Notes: a model not told the origin generated them from the letters alone. A DNA stretch of 64,000 nucleotides from Bacteroidales bacterium (GCA_024401695.1 JAKSKN010000001.1:434001-498000); one strand, 5' to 3'; counted from the stretch's first letter, positions 36,073 to 45,396 are shown. Numbers and translations are program-made.

Positions 36073-36969
36073 CTATTTGTGTATTTCTTCTGGTTTAAAT
36101 AAGGTCTCGACAAAATCATCCTTGTCGAAAGCCCTGATATCCTCCATCCCCTCGCCGACACCGATGAACTTGACCGGAATGCCGAACTGATCGCTCACAC
36201 CTACCACTACGCCGCCCTTTGCCGTTCCGTCAAGCTTGGTCACGGTAATCGAGGTGACATCGGTCGCACGGGAGAATTCCTTTGCCTGGGCAAAAGCGTT
36301 CTGGCCTGTGGATGCGTCAAGTATCATCATCACGTCGTGAGGCGCATCCGGAACGACCTTACGGACCGAGTTGCGTATCTTCGTGAGTTCATTCATCAGG
36401 TCAACCCGGTTGTGCAGGCGGCCGGCGGTATCGATAAGGACAACGTCAGCGCCCTTGGCAACCGCAGACTTGACTGTGTCATACGCAACCGCTGCCGGAT
36501 CGGAACCCATCTGCTGCTTCACTATCTCAACACCGGCCCTTTCCGACCAGATTGTAAGCTGATCGACCGCCGCTGCACGGAAAGTGTCGGCTGCACCGAG
36601 CACGACTTTTTTGCCCTGCTGCTTGAAATAGTGTGCAAGCTTGCCTATTGTGGTTGTCTTGCCGACCCCGTTCACACCTACTACAAGAATGACATACGGC
36701 TTCCTGGAGAAGTCGACAGGTGCTCCGCTCTCTGGAATCAACTGCGCGATCTCATCGCGGAGAAGGCCGACAAGCTCGTCAAAGGACATGAATTTGTCCT
36801 TCTCCACACGTTCCTCCAGATTGTCGATGACCTTGAGCGTGGTGTCCACACCCATATCAGACTCGACCAGAGCCTCCTCTATCGCATCAAGGGTGTCGTC
36901 ATCGACTCTTGACTTGCCGATGACCGCCCTTCCGATCTTTTGAAAAAAGCTAAGTGCCATATCTCGCAA
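36073..36969 (-). CDS. ftsY: Signal recognition particle receptor FtsY
   Basis: A 298-residue SRP GTPase with only the N and G domains; the acidic A domain of E. coli FtsY is absent, as usual in Bacteroidota. G motifs are VGVNGVGKTTTIGKLA, DTFRAAAVDQL, LIDTAGR and TKLDGTAKGG. It targets ribosome-SRP complexes to the membrane. ATG 36960 (MALSFFQKIG) is an alternative to 36969 and better matches the family's N-terminus. The DUF4295 terminator at 36989-37026 separates it from the ribosomal genes. Confidence 0.97.
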   Translation of the reverse strand: MRDMALSFFQKIGRAVIGKSRVDDDTLDAIEEALVESDMGVDTTLKVIDNLEERVEKDKFMSFDELVGLLRDEIAQLIPESGAPVDFSRKPYVILVVGVNGVGKTTTIGKLAHYFKQQGKKVVLGAADTFRAAAVDQLTIWSERAGVEIVKQQMGSDPAAVAYDTVKSAVAKGADVVLIDTAGRLHNRVDLMNELTKIRNSVRKVVPDAPHDVMMILDASTGQNAFAQAKEFSRATDVTSITVTKLDGTAKGGVVVGVSDQFGIPVKFIGVGEGMEDIRAFDKDDFVETLFKPEEIHK

Positions 36970-36988
36970 ATATACGAATAATAACGCA

Positions 36989-37026
36989 AAAAGTGAGGCC
37001 CGCCGTCTGTGGCGAGCCTCACTTTT
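36989..37026 (-). terminator. Terminator of rpmB-rpmG-DUF4295
   Basis: The stem AAAAGTGAGGC/GCCTCACTTTT (36989-36999 and 37016-37026), with further pairing toward the loop, lies 16 bases after the DUF4295 stop and carries T runs. Confidence 0.8.
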
Positions 37027-37041
37027 ATAGAGTTTGAAAAA

Positions 37042-37200
37042 TTACTTCTTATCGAAGAACTCCTTGGTCTTGTCAGCTTCAACAAGGCGCTCTGTAAATA
37101 CATATGCGCCAGTCTTTGGAGACTTCTCCATACGGATGCACTTGACCATGCTCTTAGCACCGGCCTTAGCTGCGAATGTTGCAACGGCTTTCTTTGCCAT
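37042..37200 (-). CDS. DUF4295 small basic protein
   Basis: A 52-residue protein translated from the minus strand: it begins MAKKAVATFAAKAG, contains KSMVKCIRMEKSPKTGAY, and ends FFDKK. DUF4295 proteins are small, Bacteroidota-specific and nearly always encoded right after rpmG, as here (17-base gap). This suggests a ribosome-linked role, but function is unknown. Confidence 0.93.
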   Translation of the reverse strand: MAKKAVATFAAKAGAKSMVKCIRMEKSPKTGAYVFTERLVEADKTKEFFDKK

Positions 37201-37217
37201 AACTTAATCTCCTTTAA

Positions 37218-37406
37218 TTATTTGATTTCTTTATGAACTGTTACGCGACCAACACCTGCGTGGAACTTCTTGCGCTCCATACGCTCAGGAGTGTTCTTCT
37301 TGTTCTTGGTAGTGATGTAGCGAGATACCATCGCCTTGCCCTCAGCATTGTTCTCAATGCTTTCGAGGATGACCTGCACCCTGTTTCCTTTAGATTTCTT
37401 TGCCAT
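37218..37406 (-). CDS. rpmG: 50S ribosomal protein L33
   Basis: A 62-residue basic protein beginning MAKKSKGNRVQVILE, with YITTKNKKNTPERMERKKF and a C-terminal VTVHKEIK. This is a cysteine-free (C-) form of L33, since the CxxC pairs of zinc-binding L33 are absent. It lies 11 bases after rpmB and before DUF4295 in the conserved Bacteroidota order. Confidence 0.97.
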   Translation of the reverse strand: MAKKSKGNRVQVILESIENNAEGKAMVSRYITTKNKKNTPERMERKKFHAGVGRVTVHKEIK

Positions 37407-37417
37407 AGTACTTAAAA

Positions 37418-37660
37418 TTAAACAAGGTTAACCAATCCTTTCTTCTGAGCATCACGAAGAGTAGCCTCAAGGCCGTTCTTCTCGATGATTCTCATACCCT
37501 TGCAAGAAACCTTGAGGGTGATGTACCTCTGCTCTTCCTCGCTCCAGAAACGCTTGTTCTTGAGGTTGAGAGAGAAGTCGCGCTTGGTGCGCAGCTTGGA
37601 ATGGGCAACGTTGTTGCCTTTCATTCTCTTTCTTCCGGTTATTTGACAAACTTTTGCCAT
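37418..37660 (-). CDS. rpmB: 50S ribosomal protein L28
   Basis: An 80-residue basic protein with the N-terminal CQITGRKRMKGNNVAHS motif and a KRFWSEEEQRYITLKVS core typical of Bacteroidota L28. It is the first gene of the rpmB-rpmG-DUF4295 operon. Confidence 0.97.
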   Translation of the reverse strand: MAKVCQITGRKRMKGNNVAHSKLRTKRDFSLNLKNKRFWSEEEQRYITLKVSCKGMRIIEKNGLEATLRDAQKKGLVNLV

Positions 37661-37738
37661 AACTATATCTTTTTTATCTTATTTCTTACAATGGGGGTGC
37701 AAATATCGCTCTTAATTTTCTGATTTCCAAATCGAAAC

Positions 37739-39046
37739 CTATACAAATTTGAGGAATCTGCCCCACCTGATATTCTTCGGGAATCTGCTTCCCTGCCTGG
37801 TTGACAGCCAGACAACAAGCGGCCTTCCGACCAGATGGTCCTCGGGAACGAATCCCCAGTATCTTGAGTCGAGGGAGTTGTGCCTGTTGTCTCCCATCAT
37901 AAAGTAGTAATCCTGTTTGAAAGTGTATCTACCATCTGCAAGAGCACTCGCGACATCGCCGTCTTCGTAAACCGAGATTATCCTTTCGTAGAGAGGCAGG
38001 TTCCGGTCATTGATCTCAACCGTTTCGCCTTTCTTAGGAATCCAGAGCGGGCCGAAATAATCCCTCGTCCAGCCGGAGTCTTCCGTGAAAGGGAATATCT
38101 CCTTGCTGCATCCTACAGGATCGATATCGAGGTCGGGGTCCACGCTCACGACATTCGGTATGGCCTTTATCTCTTCAAGCATTTCTGCTGTAAGAGGCAT
38201 CATCGGATATCCCGGCAGCGAAGGATCGTAGAAGAGTTCTGCAGTGTTGATCCCAATCTTGTCCAGAGTCTTGCTGTTTATCTTCTGACCGGTGGTGATC
38301 ACCGTATATGTCAGCTGTACTCCAGGATAGATGGTCTGCTGCTCTCCATTGACCCAGACGAAACCGTCCCTGACTTCCAGAGTGTCGCCCGGAGTGGCGA
38401 CGCATCTCTTCACGTAGTGGTCCTTCTTGTCATCGGGTCTGACGATTATCTCGCCGAAACCGTCGACTGTCTGCTGGCCAAGCATACGAACAAGAGCATG
38501 GTAGTCTTCGACAGGAGCCTTACGGAGCACGGTGTCTCCGTTAGGGAATCCGAATACGACGTAGTCACCTTTGCGGACTTCCCTGATGCCTTTCAGCCTG
38601 CGGTATGGCTTCTGAATCAAAGTGGAATAGGATTCGTGGCCAAAAATCGTATTGTGAGTGAAAGGTATGGTCAGAGGAGTCTCAGGGACTCTCGGGCCGT
38701 ATGTCAATTTGCTCACGAAGAGGTGGTCTCCGGTATAGAGGCTGCTCTCCATTGAGGAAGATGGGATCTTGAAGGCCTGGATGAAGAAAATATTGATGAA
38801 GGTCACCACGATGACGGCAAAGATGAGAGCATCAAGCCACTCGTTCACCGCGCTCGGTTTTTCTCCCTCCTTGTATCTTTTCTTCCAGAAATTCCAATGA
38901 ACCTTACGGGTTATGAAGATGTCAAAGACAACTATCAGTCCGAACAGGAACCAGAAATTTCCGAGCCAGATAACCCACGCTACGTAGAGCGCAGCCCAGA
39001 AGCTGAACTTTACCCATTTGTTGCGTGTGAAATCCTTCAAGCTCAC
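37739..39046 (-). CDS. lepB: Signal peptidase I, long Bacteroidota form
   Basis: A 435-residue membrane protease removing signal peptides from exported proteins. Hydrophobic segments lie near residues 12-45, with another at about 70-92 before the periplasmic domain. The catalytic Ser is in KIPSSSMESSLYTGD, and the GDYVVFGFPNGD box and YVKRCVATPGDTLEV (general-base Lys region) are present. The MMGDNRHNSLDSRYWGFVPEDHLVG box completes the family signature. A large insert (about residues 230-350) separates the conserved boxes, as in other Bacteroidota LepB. It follows rplT by 10 bases and is probably the last gene of the thrS-infC-rpmI-rplT operon. Confidence 0.95.
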   Translation of the reverse strand: MSLKDFTRNKWVKFSFWAALYVAWVIWLGNFWFLFGLIVVFDIFITRKVHWNFWKKRYKEGEKPSAVNEWLDALIFAVIVVTFINIFFIQAFKIPSSSMESSLYTGDHLFVSKLTYGPRVPETPLTIPFTHNTIFGHESYSTLIQKPYRRLKGIREVRKGDYVVFGFPNGDTVLRKAPVEDYHALVRMLGQQTVDGFGEIIVRPDDKKDHYVKRCVATPGDTLEVRDGFVWVNGEQQTIYPGVQLTYTVITTGQKINSKTLDKIGINTAELFYDPSLPGYPMMPLTAEMLEEIKAIPNVVSVDPDLDIDPVGCSKEIFPFTEDSGWTRDYFGPLWIPKKGETVEINDRNLPLYERIISVYEDGDVASALADGRYTFKQDYYFMMGDNRHNSLDSRYWGFVPEDHLVGRPLVVWLSTRQGSRFPKNIRWGRFLKFV

Positions 39047-39056
39047 TTCACACTAA

Positions 39057-39401
39057 CTATTTTACAGAGTTGATGATAGCTTCAAATGCCTGCGGGTTGT
39101 TCATCGCGAGGTCGGCAAGAACCTTGCGGTTGAGGCCGATGTTCTGTGCGTTGAGCTTGCCCATGAACTGAGAATAGGAGATGCCGTACTGACGGGCGGC
39201 AGCATTGATTCTCTGGATCCACAATGCACGGAAATTGCGCTTCTTTGCCTTGCGGTCACGATAGGCGTAGGTCAAACCCTTCTCATAAGTGTTCTTCGCT
39301 ACAGTCCAGACATTCTTTCTTGAAAGGAAATTACCGCGGGTTCTCTTGAGAATCTTCTTGCGGCGAGCCCTTGAGGCTACAGAGTTGACTGATCTTGGCA
39401 T
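39057..39401 (-). CDS. rplT: 50S ribosomal protein L20
   Basis: A 114-residue basic protein beginning [18 protein letters not shown], with [19 protein letters not shown] and [17 protein letters not shown], as in all L20. It binds 23S rRNA early in assembly and often represses its own operon by binding mRNA. It lies 15 bases after rpmI. Confidence 0.98.
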   Translation of the reverse strand: MPRSVNSVASRARRKKILKRTRGNFLSRKNVWTVAKNTYEKGLTYAYRDRKAKKRNFRALWIQRINAAARQYGISYSQFMGKLNAQNIGLNRKVLADLAMNNPQAFEAIINSVK

Positions 39402-39416
39402 AATTCAATACTTTTT

Positions 39417-39611
39417 TTAGAGAACCAACATTTCATGTACCCTGTTGTAATCGGCCTTCTCGAGAAGAGCGAAGTGATCAAGGTTTCTCTTACGTTTTTT
39501 GGTCTTCTTGGTGAGGATGTGGCTGTGGTAAGCGTGCTTCCTCTTGATTTTTCCCGATCCGGTAAGCGTGAAGCGCTTTTTGGCACCGGAGTTGGTCTTA
39601 AGCTTTGCCAT
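39417..39611 (-). CDS. rpmI: 50S ribosomal protein L35
   Basis: A 64-residue basic protein: [22 protein letters not shown] followed by [10 protein letters not shown], with the [14 protein letters not shown]-terminus. It lies 48 bases after infC in the standard infC-rpmI-rplT order. Confidence 0.97.
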   Translation of the reverse strand: MAKLKTNSGAKKRFTLTGSGKIKRKHAYHSHILTKKTKKRKRNLDHFALLEKADYNRVHEMLVL

Positions 39612-39659
39612 TGTTTTAAAAAATTAAATTAAACTATAAATTACCGCTTTCACTGCGGA

Positions 39660-40259
39660 CTATTTCTTTTTGTTTGGAGCGATCATCATCGTCATACGCT
39701 TGCCTTCAAGTACAGGCATAGCCTCTGCACGACCATACTCCTCAAGTTCTACAGCAAACCTCAGAAGCTGTTTCTCGCCCTGGTCCTTGAACATTATGGA
39801 ACGTCCGCGGAAGAATATGGTCGCCTTGACCTTTGAGCCTTCCTGCAGGAATTCCTGAGCGTGCTTCAACTTGAAATTGAAATCGTGCTCATCGGTGTTC
39901 GGGCCGAAGCGGATTTCCTTGATCACTACCTTCGCGGCGTTGGATTTCATCTCCTTCGCCTTCTTCTTCTGCTGATAGAGATACTTCTGGTAATCGAGGA
40001 TCTTACATACCGGCGGGTCAGCTTTCGCACTGATCTCCACCAGGTCAAGTTCGAGTTCGTCTGCAAGCTGCAAAGCCTTGGCAATCGGGTAGACGCCCGG
40101 CTCCGGGATGTTTTCGCCTACGAGGCGAACCTCCGATGCAGATATCTGCTCGTTGATATTGAGTTCATTCTCGTCATGCTTCTGCATCTGACGAGGATCC
40201 GGCCTGCGGCCGCCTGGTTTGAAACCCGAAGGTTTCGGTCTGTAAGGTCCTGCGATAAT
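39660..40259 (-). CDS. infC: Translation initiation factor IF-3, ATT start codon
   Basis: A 199-residue IF-3 that prevents premature joining of ribosomal subunits and proofreads start codons. The N domain holds [21 protein letters not shown] and the C domain [21 protein letters not shown]. The first ATG (40187) begins just before the conserved N domain, but the frame is open upstream to ATT at 40259, with AGGAGG (40265-40270) 5 bases before it. This gives an N-terminus [13 protein letters not shown]... typical of Bacteroidota IF-3. A rare ATT start is the classic infC autoregulation device, because IF-3 discriminates against non-AUG starts. ATC 40256 is a less likely alternative. The thrS stop overlaps this ribosome-binding site. 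Confidence 0.93.
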   Translation of the reverse strand: MIAGPYRPKPSGFKPGGRRPDPRQMQKHDENELNINEQISASEVRLVGENIPEPGVYPIAKALQLADELELDLVEISAKADPPVCKILDYQKYLYQQKKKAKEMKSNAAKVVIKEIRFGPNTDEHDFNFKLKHAQEFLQEGSKVKATIFFRGRSIMFKDQGEKQLLRFAVELEEYGRAEAMPVLEGKRMTMMIAPNKKK

Positions 40260-40264
40260 AAAGT

Positions 40265-40270
40265 CCTCCT
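40265..40270 (-). promoter_or_regulatory. Strong Shine-Dalgarno (AGGAGG) deciding the infC ATT start
   Basis: AGGAGG on the minus strand lies 5 bases before ATT 40259 and 77 bases before the first ATG, so it fits only the non-canonical start. It overlaps the last codons of thrS, implying translational coupling. Confidence 0.8.
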
Positions 40271-42059
40271 ACTGTTTTAATTCTTCAGCAACTGCTGCAT
40301 CCATATATTTAATGAAGTCAGCGACAGTCATACTGCCCTGATCAACACCTTCCCTGCGAACAGAGACCGTGCCGTCAGCGACTTCCTTTTCTCCCACAAT
40401 CACGAGTACAGGCACTCTGAGAAGCGAAATCTCGCGGATTCTCTTGCCCAAAGTCTCGTTACGCGAGTCTATGGAAGCGCGAATTTCGGAATTTTTCAGT
40501 AAAGTGCAAACATTTTCAGCATATTCTGTATATTTTTCGCTGACTGGCAGCACTTTAACCTGATCAGGAGAGAGCCATACCGGAAGGTGTCCGGCGGTAT
40601 GCTCGAGCACGACTGCCGTGAAACGTTCCATTGAGCCGAACGGTGCGCGGTGAATCATTACAGGGCGCTTCTTCGATCCGTCGGCATCGGTATATTCAAG
40701 CTGGAACCTCTCAGGAAGGTTGTAATCAACCTGAATGGTGCCGAGCTGCCACTTGCGGCCGATTGCATCCTTGACCATAAAGTCGAGCTTAGGACCGTAG
40801 AAAGCGGCCTCGCCAAGTTCAACGACGGTCTTGAGGCCCTTCTTCTCCGCGGCCTCAATGATTGCCTTTTCGGCCTTGTCCCAATTCTCGTCGGTACCTA
40901 TATATTTCTCGGTATTCTTCGGGTCACGAAGAGATATCTGAGCCATATAGTCGGTCATCTTGAGGGTCTTGAACACGTAGAGGATGAGGTCGATAACCTT
41001 TTCGAATTCTTCCTGAAGCTGGTCAGGACGGCAGAAAAGATGTGCGTCGTCCTGTGTAAAGCCACGTACTCGGGTCAATCCGTGGAGCTCACCGCTCTGC
41101 TCGTAACGGTAAACCGTACCGAATTCGGCGAAACGGAGAGGAAGGTCACGGTATGAGCGCGGTGCACTGCGGAAAATCTCACAGTGGTGAGGGCAGTTCA
41201 TCGGCTTGAGCATATACTCTTCGCCCTCCTGAGGTGTGTGGATAGGCTGGAAAGAGTCCTTGCCGTATTTGGCATAGTGGCCGGAGGTCACATAGAGGTC
41301 CTTGGCACCGATGTGCGGGGTGACTACAGGGAGATATCCGAGTTCCGCCTGCTTCTTGCGGAGGAAGTTCTCGAGGGTGTAGCGCATCTGCGCGCCGCGA
41401 GGAAGCCAGAGCGGAAGGCCAAGGCCTACACGGCTTGAGAAGGTGAAGAGTTCCATCTCCTTGCCGAGTTTGCGGTGGTCGCGCTTCTTTGCCTCTTCGA
41501 GGACTGCAAGGTACTCGTCAAGCATGGACTTCTTAGGGAAGGTCACGCCATAGATACGGGTAAGCTGCTCGCGGTTCTGGTCGCCTTTCCAGTAAGCGCC
41601 GGCGATGGCGGTGAGCTTGACTGCCTTGATGTCATCGACGTGCTTTACGTGAGGACCGCGGCAGAGATCGGTGAAATTGCCGTTCTTGTAGAAGGTGATT
41701 GTACCGTCCTCAAGGTCCTGGATAAGTTCACACTTGTACTTGTCACCCTTTTCGGTGAAGTACTTGAGAGCATCTGCCTTTGAAACCTCGGTGCGTTCGA
41801 ATGTCTCCTTCGTCCTGGCGAGCTCAATCATCTTGTCTTCGATTTTCTTGAGGTCAGCGTCGCTGATCTGGGTGTCGCCAAGGTCGACATCGTAATAGAA
41901 TCCTGTTTCCACGGCAGGTCCTACGCCGAACTTGACGCCCGGATAAAGAGCTTCGAGAGCTTCGGCCATCAGGTGTGCGGAAGAATGCCAGAATATCCTT
42001 TTAGCCTCTTCTTCGTCCCAAGGGCGAATGGTTCCATCGGTAAATGCAATAGTCAACAT
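40269..42059 (-). CDS. thrS: Threonyl-tRNA synthetase lacking most of the TGS domain
   Basis: A 596-residue class II synthetase. The editing domain ([13 protein letters not shown], HxxxH), class II core ([48 protein letters not shown]) and anticodon-binding domain are intact. Family members are usually about 640-650 residues, with an N-terminal TGS domain. Here [14 protein letters not shown], matching the first TGS strands, is joined directly to [13 protein letters not shown], which normally lies about 50 residues further on. An in-frame TAA 21 bases upstream of the ATG, and a promoter box upstream, exclude a longer product. It heads the infC-rpmI-rplT-lepB operon. Confidence 0.95.
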   Translation of the reverse strand: MLTIAFTDGTIRPWDEEEAKRIFWHSSAHLMAEALEALYPGVKFGVGPAVETGFYYDVDLGDTQISDADLKKIEDKMIELARTKETFERTEVSKADALKYFTEKGDKYKCELIQDLEDGTITFYKNGNFTDLCRGPHVKHVDDIKAVKLTAIAGAYWKGDQNREQLTRIYGVTFPKKSMLDEYLAVLEEAKKRDHRKLGKEMELFTFSSRVGLGLPLWLPRGAQMRYTLENFLRKKQAELGYLPVVTPHIGAKDLYVTSGHYAKYGKDSFQPIHTPQEGEEYMLKPMNCPHHCEIFRSAPRSYRDLPLRFAEFGTVYRYEQSGELHGLTRVRGFTQDDAHLFCRPDQLQEEFEKVIDLILYVFKTLKMTDYMAQISLRDPKNTEKYIGTDENWDKAEKAIIEAAEKKGLKTVVELGEAAFYGPKLDFMVKDAIGRKWQLGTIQVDYNLPERFQLEYTDADGSKKRPVMIHRAPFGSMERFTAVVLEHTAGHLPVWLSPDQVKVLPVSEKYTEYAENVCTLLKNSEIRASIDSRNETLGKRIREISLLRVPVLVIVGEKEVADGTVSVRREGVDQGSMTVADFIKYMDAAVAEELKQ

Positions 42060-42085
42060 ATCGTTTTTCGAGTTATTTTAGCTGA

Positions 42086-42093
42086 CAAAGATA
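42086..42093 (-). promoter_or_regulatory. -7 promoter box for thrS (TATCTTTG)
   Basis: TATCTTTG on the minus strand lies 26 bases before the thrS ATG. It is back-to-back, 11 bases apart, with an identical box on the plus strand. Confidence 0.55.
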
Positions 42094-42104
42094 CTAAATT
42101 TTTC

Positions 42105-42112
42105 TATCTTTG
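42105..42112 (+). promoter_or_regulatory. -7 promoter box for DUF4199 gene (TATCTTTG)
   Basis: TATCTTTG ends 7 bases before ATG 42120, predicting a leaderless or near-leaderless mRNA. It supports 42120 over the longer upstream frame from 41973. Confidence 0.55.
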
Positions 42113-42119
42113 TGTTGTT

Positions 42120-42656
42120 ATGACAGATAAGAAGATATTGTTTAATTCGGCAGGCATCGGTGGTCTGGTGCTCGGCGGCATCTCAATCGCATATTTTCTG
42201 GCCGGCATACTGATTTCCAAAGCCGGGGCCAGTGTTCTGCCCGCCCTTCTTTCCGGCCTTCTCTGGATCGTCAAGTTCGCAGGGTGCATCATGCTGATGA
42301 AATTTTTCATGAAGAAATACTCGGCCGCGGAACCCGGCGCCGGCAACTCCGAAGTATTCCGCTTCGGCCGGCTCGTGGCACTGTTCTCGGCGCTTCTGTT
42401 CGCCGCCTTCCTGCTTGCGTTTTCGACCTATATCAATCCCTCATATTTCGAAGACGCAATCCTCACAGCCGCACAGGATAATCCGATGTTCAACGGGGAG
42501 ATGATGGACATGCTCGAAGAGATGCTCCCAAAACTTCCAACGATAACCTTCTTCAGCCAGTTCATCTACTGCTGGCTCTTTGGAACCGTTGTCGCAGCGA
42601 TTTTCTCCCGCAACATCCCGTCCTCGAATCCGTTTGACAATATCGACGAACAGTAA
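42120..42656 (+). CDS. DUF4199 family membrane protein
   Basis: A 178-residue integral membrane protein with about four hydrophobic segments (residues about 12-34, 42-62, 82-103, 148-168), matching the DUF4199 pattern found in Bacteroidota. Function is unknown. The family is often encoded beside GT2 glycosyltransferases, as here (6-base gap). ATG 42120 is chosen because a TATCTTTG box sits 7 bases upstream and the longer frame would overlap thrS. Confidence 0.78.
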   Translation: MTDKKILFNSAGIGGLVLGGISIAYFLAGILISKAGASVLPALLSGLLWIVKFAGCIMLMKFFMKKYSAAEPGAGNSEVFRFGRLVALFSALLFAAFLLAFSTYINPSYFEDAILTAAQDNPMFNGEMMDMLEEMLPKLPTITFFSQFIYCWLFGTVVAAIFSRNIPSSNPFDNIDEQ

Positions 42657-42662
42657 TCAGCA

Positions 42663-43613
42663 ATGAACATTTCCGTAGTCATCCCTCTTTTCAACGAAAA
42701 GGAATCACTCCCGGAACTCACTTCCTGGATTGACAGAGTTATGAAGGCAAACGCCCTCACATACGAGATCATCCTTGTCAACGATGGCAGCACCGACGGT
42801 TCCTGGGACACCGTCAAGGAACTGGCAGAAAGCAACCGGAACATCCACGGCATCTCGTTCCGCCGCAATTACGGCAAGTCAGCCGCGCTGTACTGCGGTT
42901 TCGAGAAAGCTGTGGGCGACGTCGTCTTCACGATGGACGCCGACCTTCAGGACTCGCCCGATGAAATTCCGGAAATGTACAGGATGATAGTTGAAGAAGG
43001 GTACGACCTCGTGTCAGGCTGGAAACAGCACCGCAAGGACAACGCCCTGACCAAGAACCTGCCCTCCAAGCTGTACAACGCCACCGCCCGCTGCATAACG
43101 GGCGTCAAGCTACACGATATGAACTGCGGCCTGAAGGCATACCGCCGCGAGGTGGTCAAGAGCATCGAGGTTTATGGAGAGATGCACCGATACATCCCGT
43201 ATCTTGCCAAGAATGCGGGGTTCACGGACATCGGAGAGAAACCTGTCCATCACGAGAAGCGCAAATACGGCAAGAGCAAATTCGGTATGGACCGATTTGT
43301 CAACGGTTTCCTTGACCTGCAGAGTCTCTGGTTCCTCGCAACCTTCGGCAAGAAGCCTATGCATTTCTTCGGCTACAGCGGTATCCTGATGTTTCTTGTC
43401 GGATTCGTCATGACCGTATGGATCATCGTTGCCAAGCTTGTCGCACAGAGCAACGGGGCCAGGTTCCGTCCTGTCACAGACCAGCCGCTTTTCTACCTCG
43501 CACTTCTGGCGATCGTCATCGGAGTAATGTTCTTCCTTGCCGGATTCATAGGAGAACTGGTGGCCCGCAACGCTTCCGGCCGCAACGCTTACAACGTCAG
43601 AGAAGAATTCTAA
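42663..43613 (+). CDS. GT2 glycosyltransferase (DPM1/GtrB-like)
   Basis: A 316-residue enzyme. The N-terminal GT-A domain (SVVIPLFNEKESL, LVNDGSTDGS, TMDADLQDSPDEIP with its DxD motif, and YRREVVKSIEVYGEMHRYIP) is followed by two C-terminal membrane spans (about 235-260 and 278-305). This is the polyprenyl-phosphate sugar transferase type (GtrB, ArnC, DPM1), which moves a sugar from a nucleotide donor to a lipid carrier at the inner membrane. Donor and acceptor are not deducible. It is likely cotranscribed with DUF4199. Confidence 0.92.
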   Translation: MNISVVIPLFNEKESLPELTSWIDRVMKANALTYEIILVNDGSTDGSWDTVKELAESNRNIHGISFRRNYGKSAALYCGFEKAVGDVVFTMDADLQDSPDEIPEMYRMIVEEGYDLVSGWKQHRKDNALTKNLPSKLYNATARCITGVKLHDMNCGLKAYRREVVKSIEVYGEMHRYIPYLAKNAGFTDIGEKPVHHEKRKYGKSKFGMDRFVNGFLDLQSLWFLATFGKKPMHFFGYSGILMFLVGFVMTVWIIVAKLVAQSNGARFRPVTDQPLFYLALLAIVIGVMFFLAGFIGELVARNASGRNAYNVREEF

Positions 43614-43631
43614 CACCAAATATCAATACTG

Positions 43632-44537
43632 ATGAAAACAAAACTCCTGCTTTCAGCCATCGCCGCCTGCGCGATGCTTTCAGCCTGTTGTTCACAGGCC
43701 CCTGAAACCTACACCAAGAACCGCACGGTAGAGGACGGCGGCACCGGTGCCTATCCCGCCATAATGGTAGAAGAGCCTTCCCTCGAAGCCCATACCATCC
43801 TCCGTCCGGCCGACCTCAAGCCTTTCGGCAAGAAGAATCTGCTCCCTGTCCTCGTGTGGGGCAACGGAGCCTGCTCAAACTCACCTTGGGAGCATATTCA
43901 CTTCCTCAGTGAAATCGCATCCCACGGATTCCTTGTAGTCGCCACCGGCTTCTGGCCAGAAGACGACGACACCCCTTACCGCGGCGAGATGTCAACCGCA
44001 GAGCAGCAGATCGAAGGCATCGACTGGGTATTCAAGGTAAACGAAGACAAGGAAAGCCCGTACTATCATAAGATCGACCTCGAGAACATTGCTCTCGCAG
44101 GTATGTCCTGCGGCGGTCTCCAGACACTCAGCAACTGCGCCGAGCCACGCATCAAGACCATTATGATCTGCAACAGCGGCCTCTTCATCGACCCTCAGGG
44201 TGCAGTTCCCGGTATGCCTATGCCTTGGAAGGATGACCTCCAGAATATCCACACCCCTACCCTCTACCTTCTCGGAGGCCCTACCGACATCGCCTACCAG
44301 AACGGAATGGATGACTTCTCACGCATCAACCACGTGCCTGTATTCGCAGCCAACTACCCTGTCGGCCACGGCGGCACCTACCGCCAGGAGCACGGCGGCG
44401 AGTTCAGCGTAGTCGCACTCGCCTGGCTCCAGTGGCAGCTCAAGGGCGACACCGAAGCAGCAGCGCTCTTCCAGGGCTCCCCTTGCGGCCTCGCTTCCCG
44501 CGAAGGTTGGACAACAGACAAGAAAAACATCGACTGA
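43632..44537 (+). CDS. Alpha/beta-hydrolase lipoprotein
   Basis: A 301-residue exported protein with a lipoprotein signal (ACAMLSACCS). The alpha/beta-hydrolase core shows LLPVLVWGNGACSNSPWEHIHFLS (oxyanion region), the nucleophile elbow GMSCGG, and a late His in YPVGHGGTYRQE. It resembles the cutinase/polyester-hydrolase-like and dienelactone-hydrolase-like groups; the natural substrate is unknown. It is probably tethered at the outer membrane or cell surface. It lies 18 bases after the GT2 gene and 5 bases before the SPFH gene. Confidence 0.8.
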   Translation: MKTKLLLSAIAACAMLSACCSQAPETYTKNRTVEDGGTGAYPAIMVEEPSLEAHTILRPADLKPFGKKNLLPVLVWGNGACSNSPWEHIHFLSEIASHGFLVVATGFWPEDDDTPYRGEMSTAEQQIEGIDWVFKVNEDKESPYYHKIDLENIALAGMSCGGLQTLSNCAEPRIKTIMICNSGLFIDPQGAVPGMPMPWKDDLQNIHTPTLYLLGGPTDIAYQNGMDDFSRINHVPVFAANYPVGHGGTYRQEHGGEFSVVALAWLQWQLKGDTEAAALFQGSPCGLASREGWTTDKKNID

Positions 44538-44542
44538 CGGCT

Positions 44543-45379
44543 ATGACTAAAACTGCAAAAATACTTTTCCGGATAGGCATAGGCCTGTGCCTCGCGCTCA
44601 TACTCTCACTCTCCTGCTGCACAGTGGTGGACAACAGCGAGGTCGGCATCAAGTTCAAGAAGTTTTCCGTCACCGAACAGGGAAAGCTCAAGACCACTCC
44701 GGTGAGCGGCTTCACCTTCTACAATCCTATCACGACATCGGTGTACACTTATCCGGTATTCATCCAGCGCGTTGATTATCAACCGTTCAATGTCACCACC
44801 AAGGATGCGGCCGCCTTTACGATGGATCCTGTGCTTGCATACCAGATCAACCGCGATATGGCAAGCGAAATCTTCTCCAAATACAGAAAGCCGCTGCGTG
44901 ACATCGAAGCCGGATATATGCGCACCTGCGTATATGACGCATACCGCATCACAGCCAACAACTACACCTCCGATGAGTTGATGGCTTCACGCGCAAAATT
45001 CGAATCCGAGGTCAGGACCATGCTGGACAGCTCTCTCGGGCAGGAAGGATTCATAGTCACCGAATTCACATCCCAGATCACCCCACCAGAATCGCTTTCA
45101 GCAGCCATTGAGGCCAAGAACCAGGCCATCCAGGAGAGCTTGAAGGCCGAGAATCTTGTAAAGCAGGCCGAAGCCAATGCAAAGATTGCCATTGCAAAGG
45201 CGCAGGGCGAAGCCGAAGCCCTTCGCATCCAGGCCGACGGCGAGGCCTACTACAACCGCACGGTGGCAGCCTCTCTCAACGAACTCCTGGTCCGCCAGGA
45301 TGCCATAGAGAAATGGGACGGAAAGCTGCCGGAATACAATGGCGGCGGAGCCCTTCCTTTCATCAACCTAAAGCAATAG
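44543..45379 (+). CDS. SPFH/prohibitin-family membrane protein
   Basis: A 278-residue protein with an N-terminal hydrophobic segment (about 7-25) ending in SCCTVVDNSEVGIKF. This could act as a span or, less likely, a lipobox. The SPFH/band-7 domain (about 30-190) is followed by a helical coiled segment with repeated AKAQGEAEALRIQADGEA, typical of prohibitin/HflK-type proteins. It probably forms membrane oligomers that organise or regulate proteases. ATG 44543 is chosen over the frame from 44432, which overlaps the hydrolase gene. Inverted repeat B lies just after the stop. Confidence 0.88.
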   Translation: MTKTAKILFRIGIGLCLALILSLSCCTVVDNSEVGIKFKKFSVTEQGKLKTTPVSGFTFYNPITTSVYTYPVFIQRVDYQPFNVTTKDAAAFTMDPVLAYQINRDMASEIFSKYRKPLRDIEAGYMRTCVYDAYRITANNYTSDELMASRAKFESEVRTMLDSSLGQEGFIVTEFTSQITPPESLSAAIEAKNQAIQESLKAENLVKQAEANAKIAIAKAQGEAEALRIQADGEAYYNRTVAASLNELLVRQDAIEKWDGKLPEYNGGGALPFINLKQ

Positions 45380-45396
45380 GCCGACTCCGGTCAATA

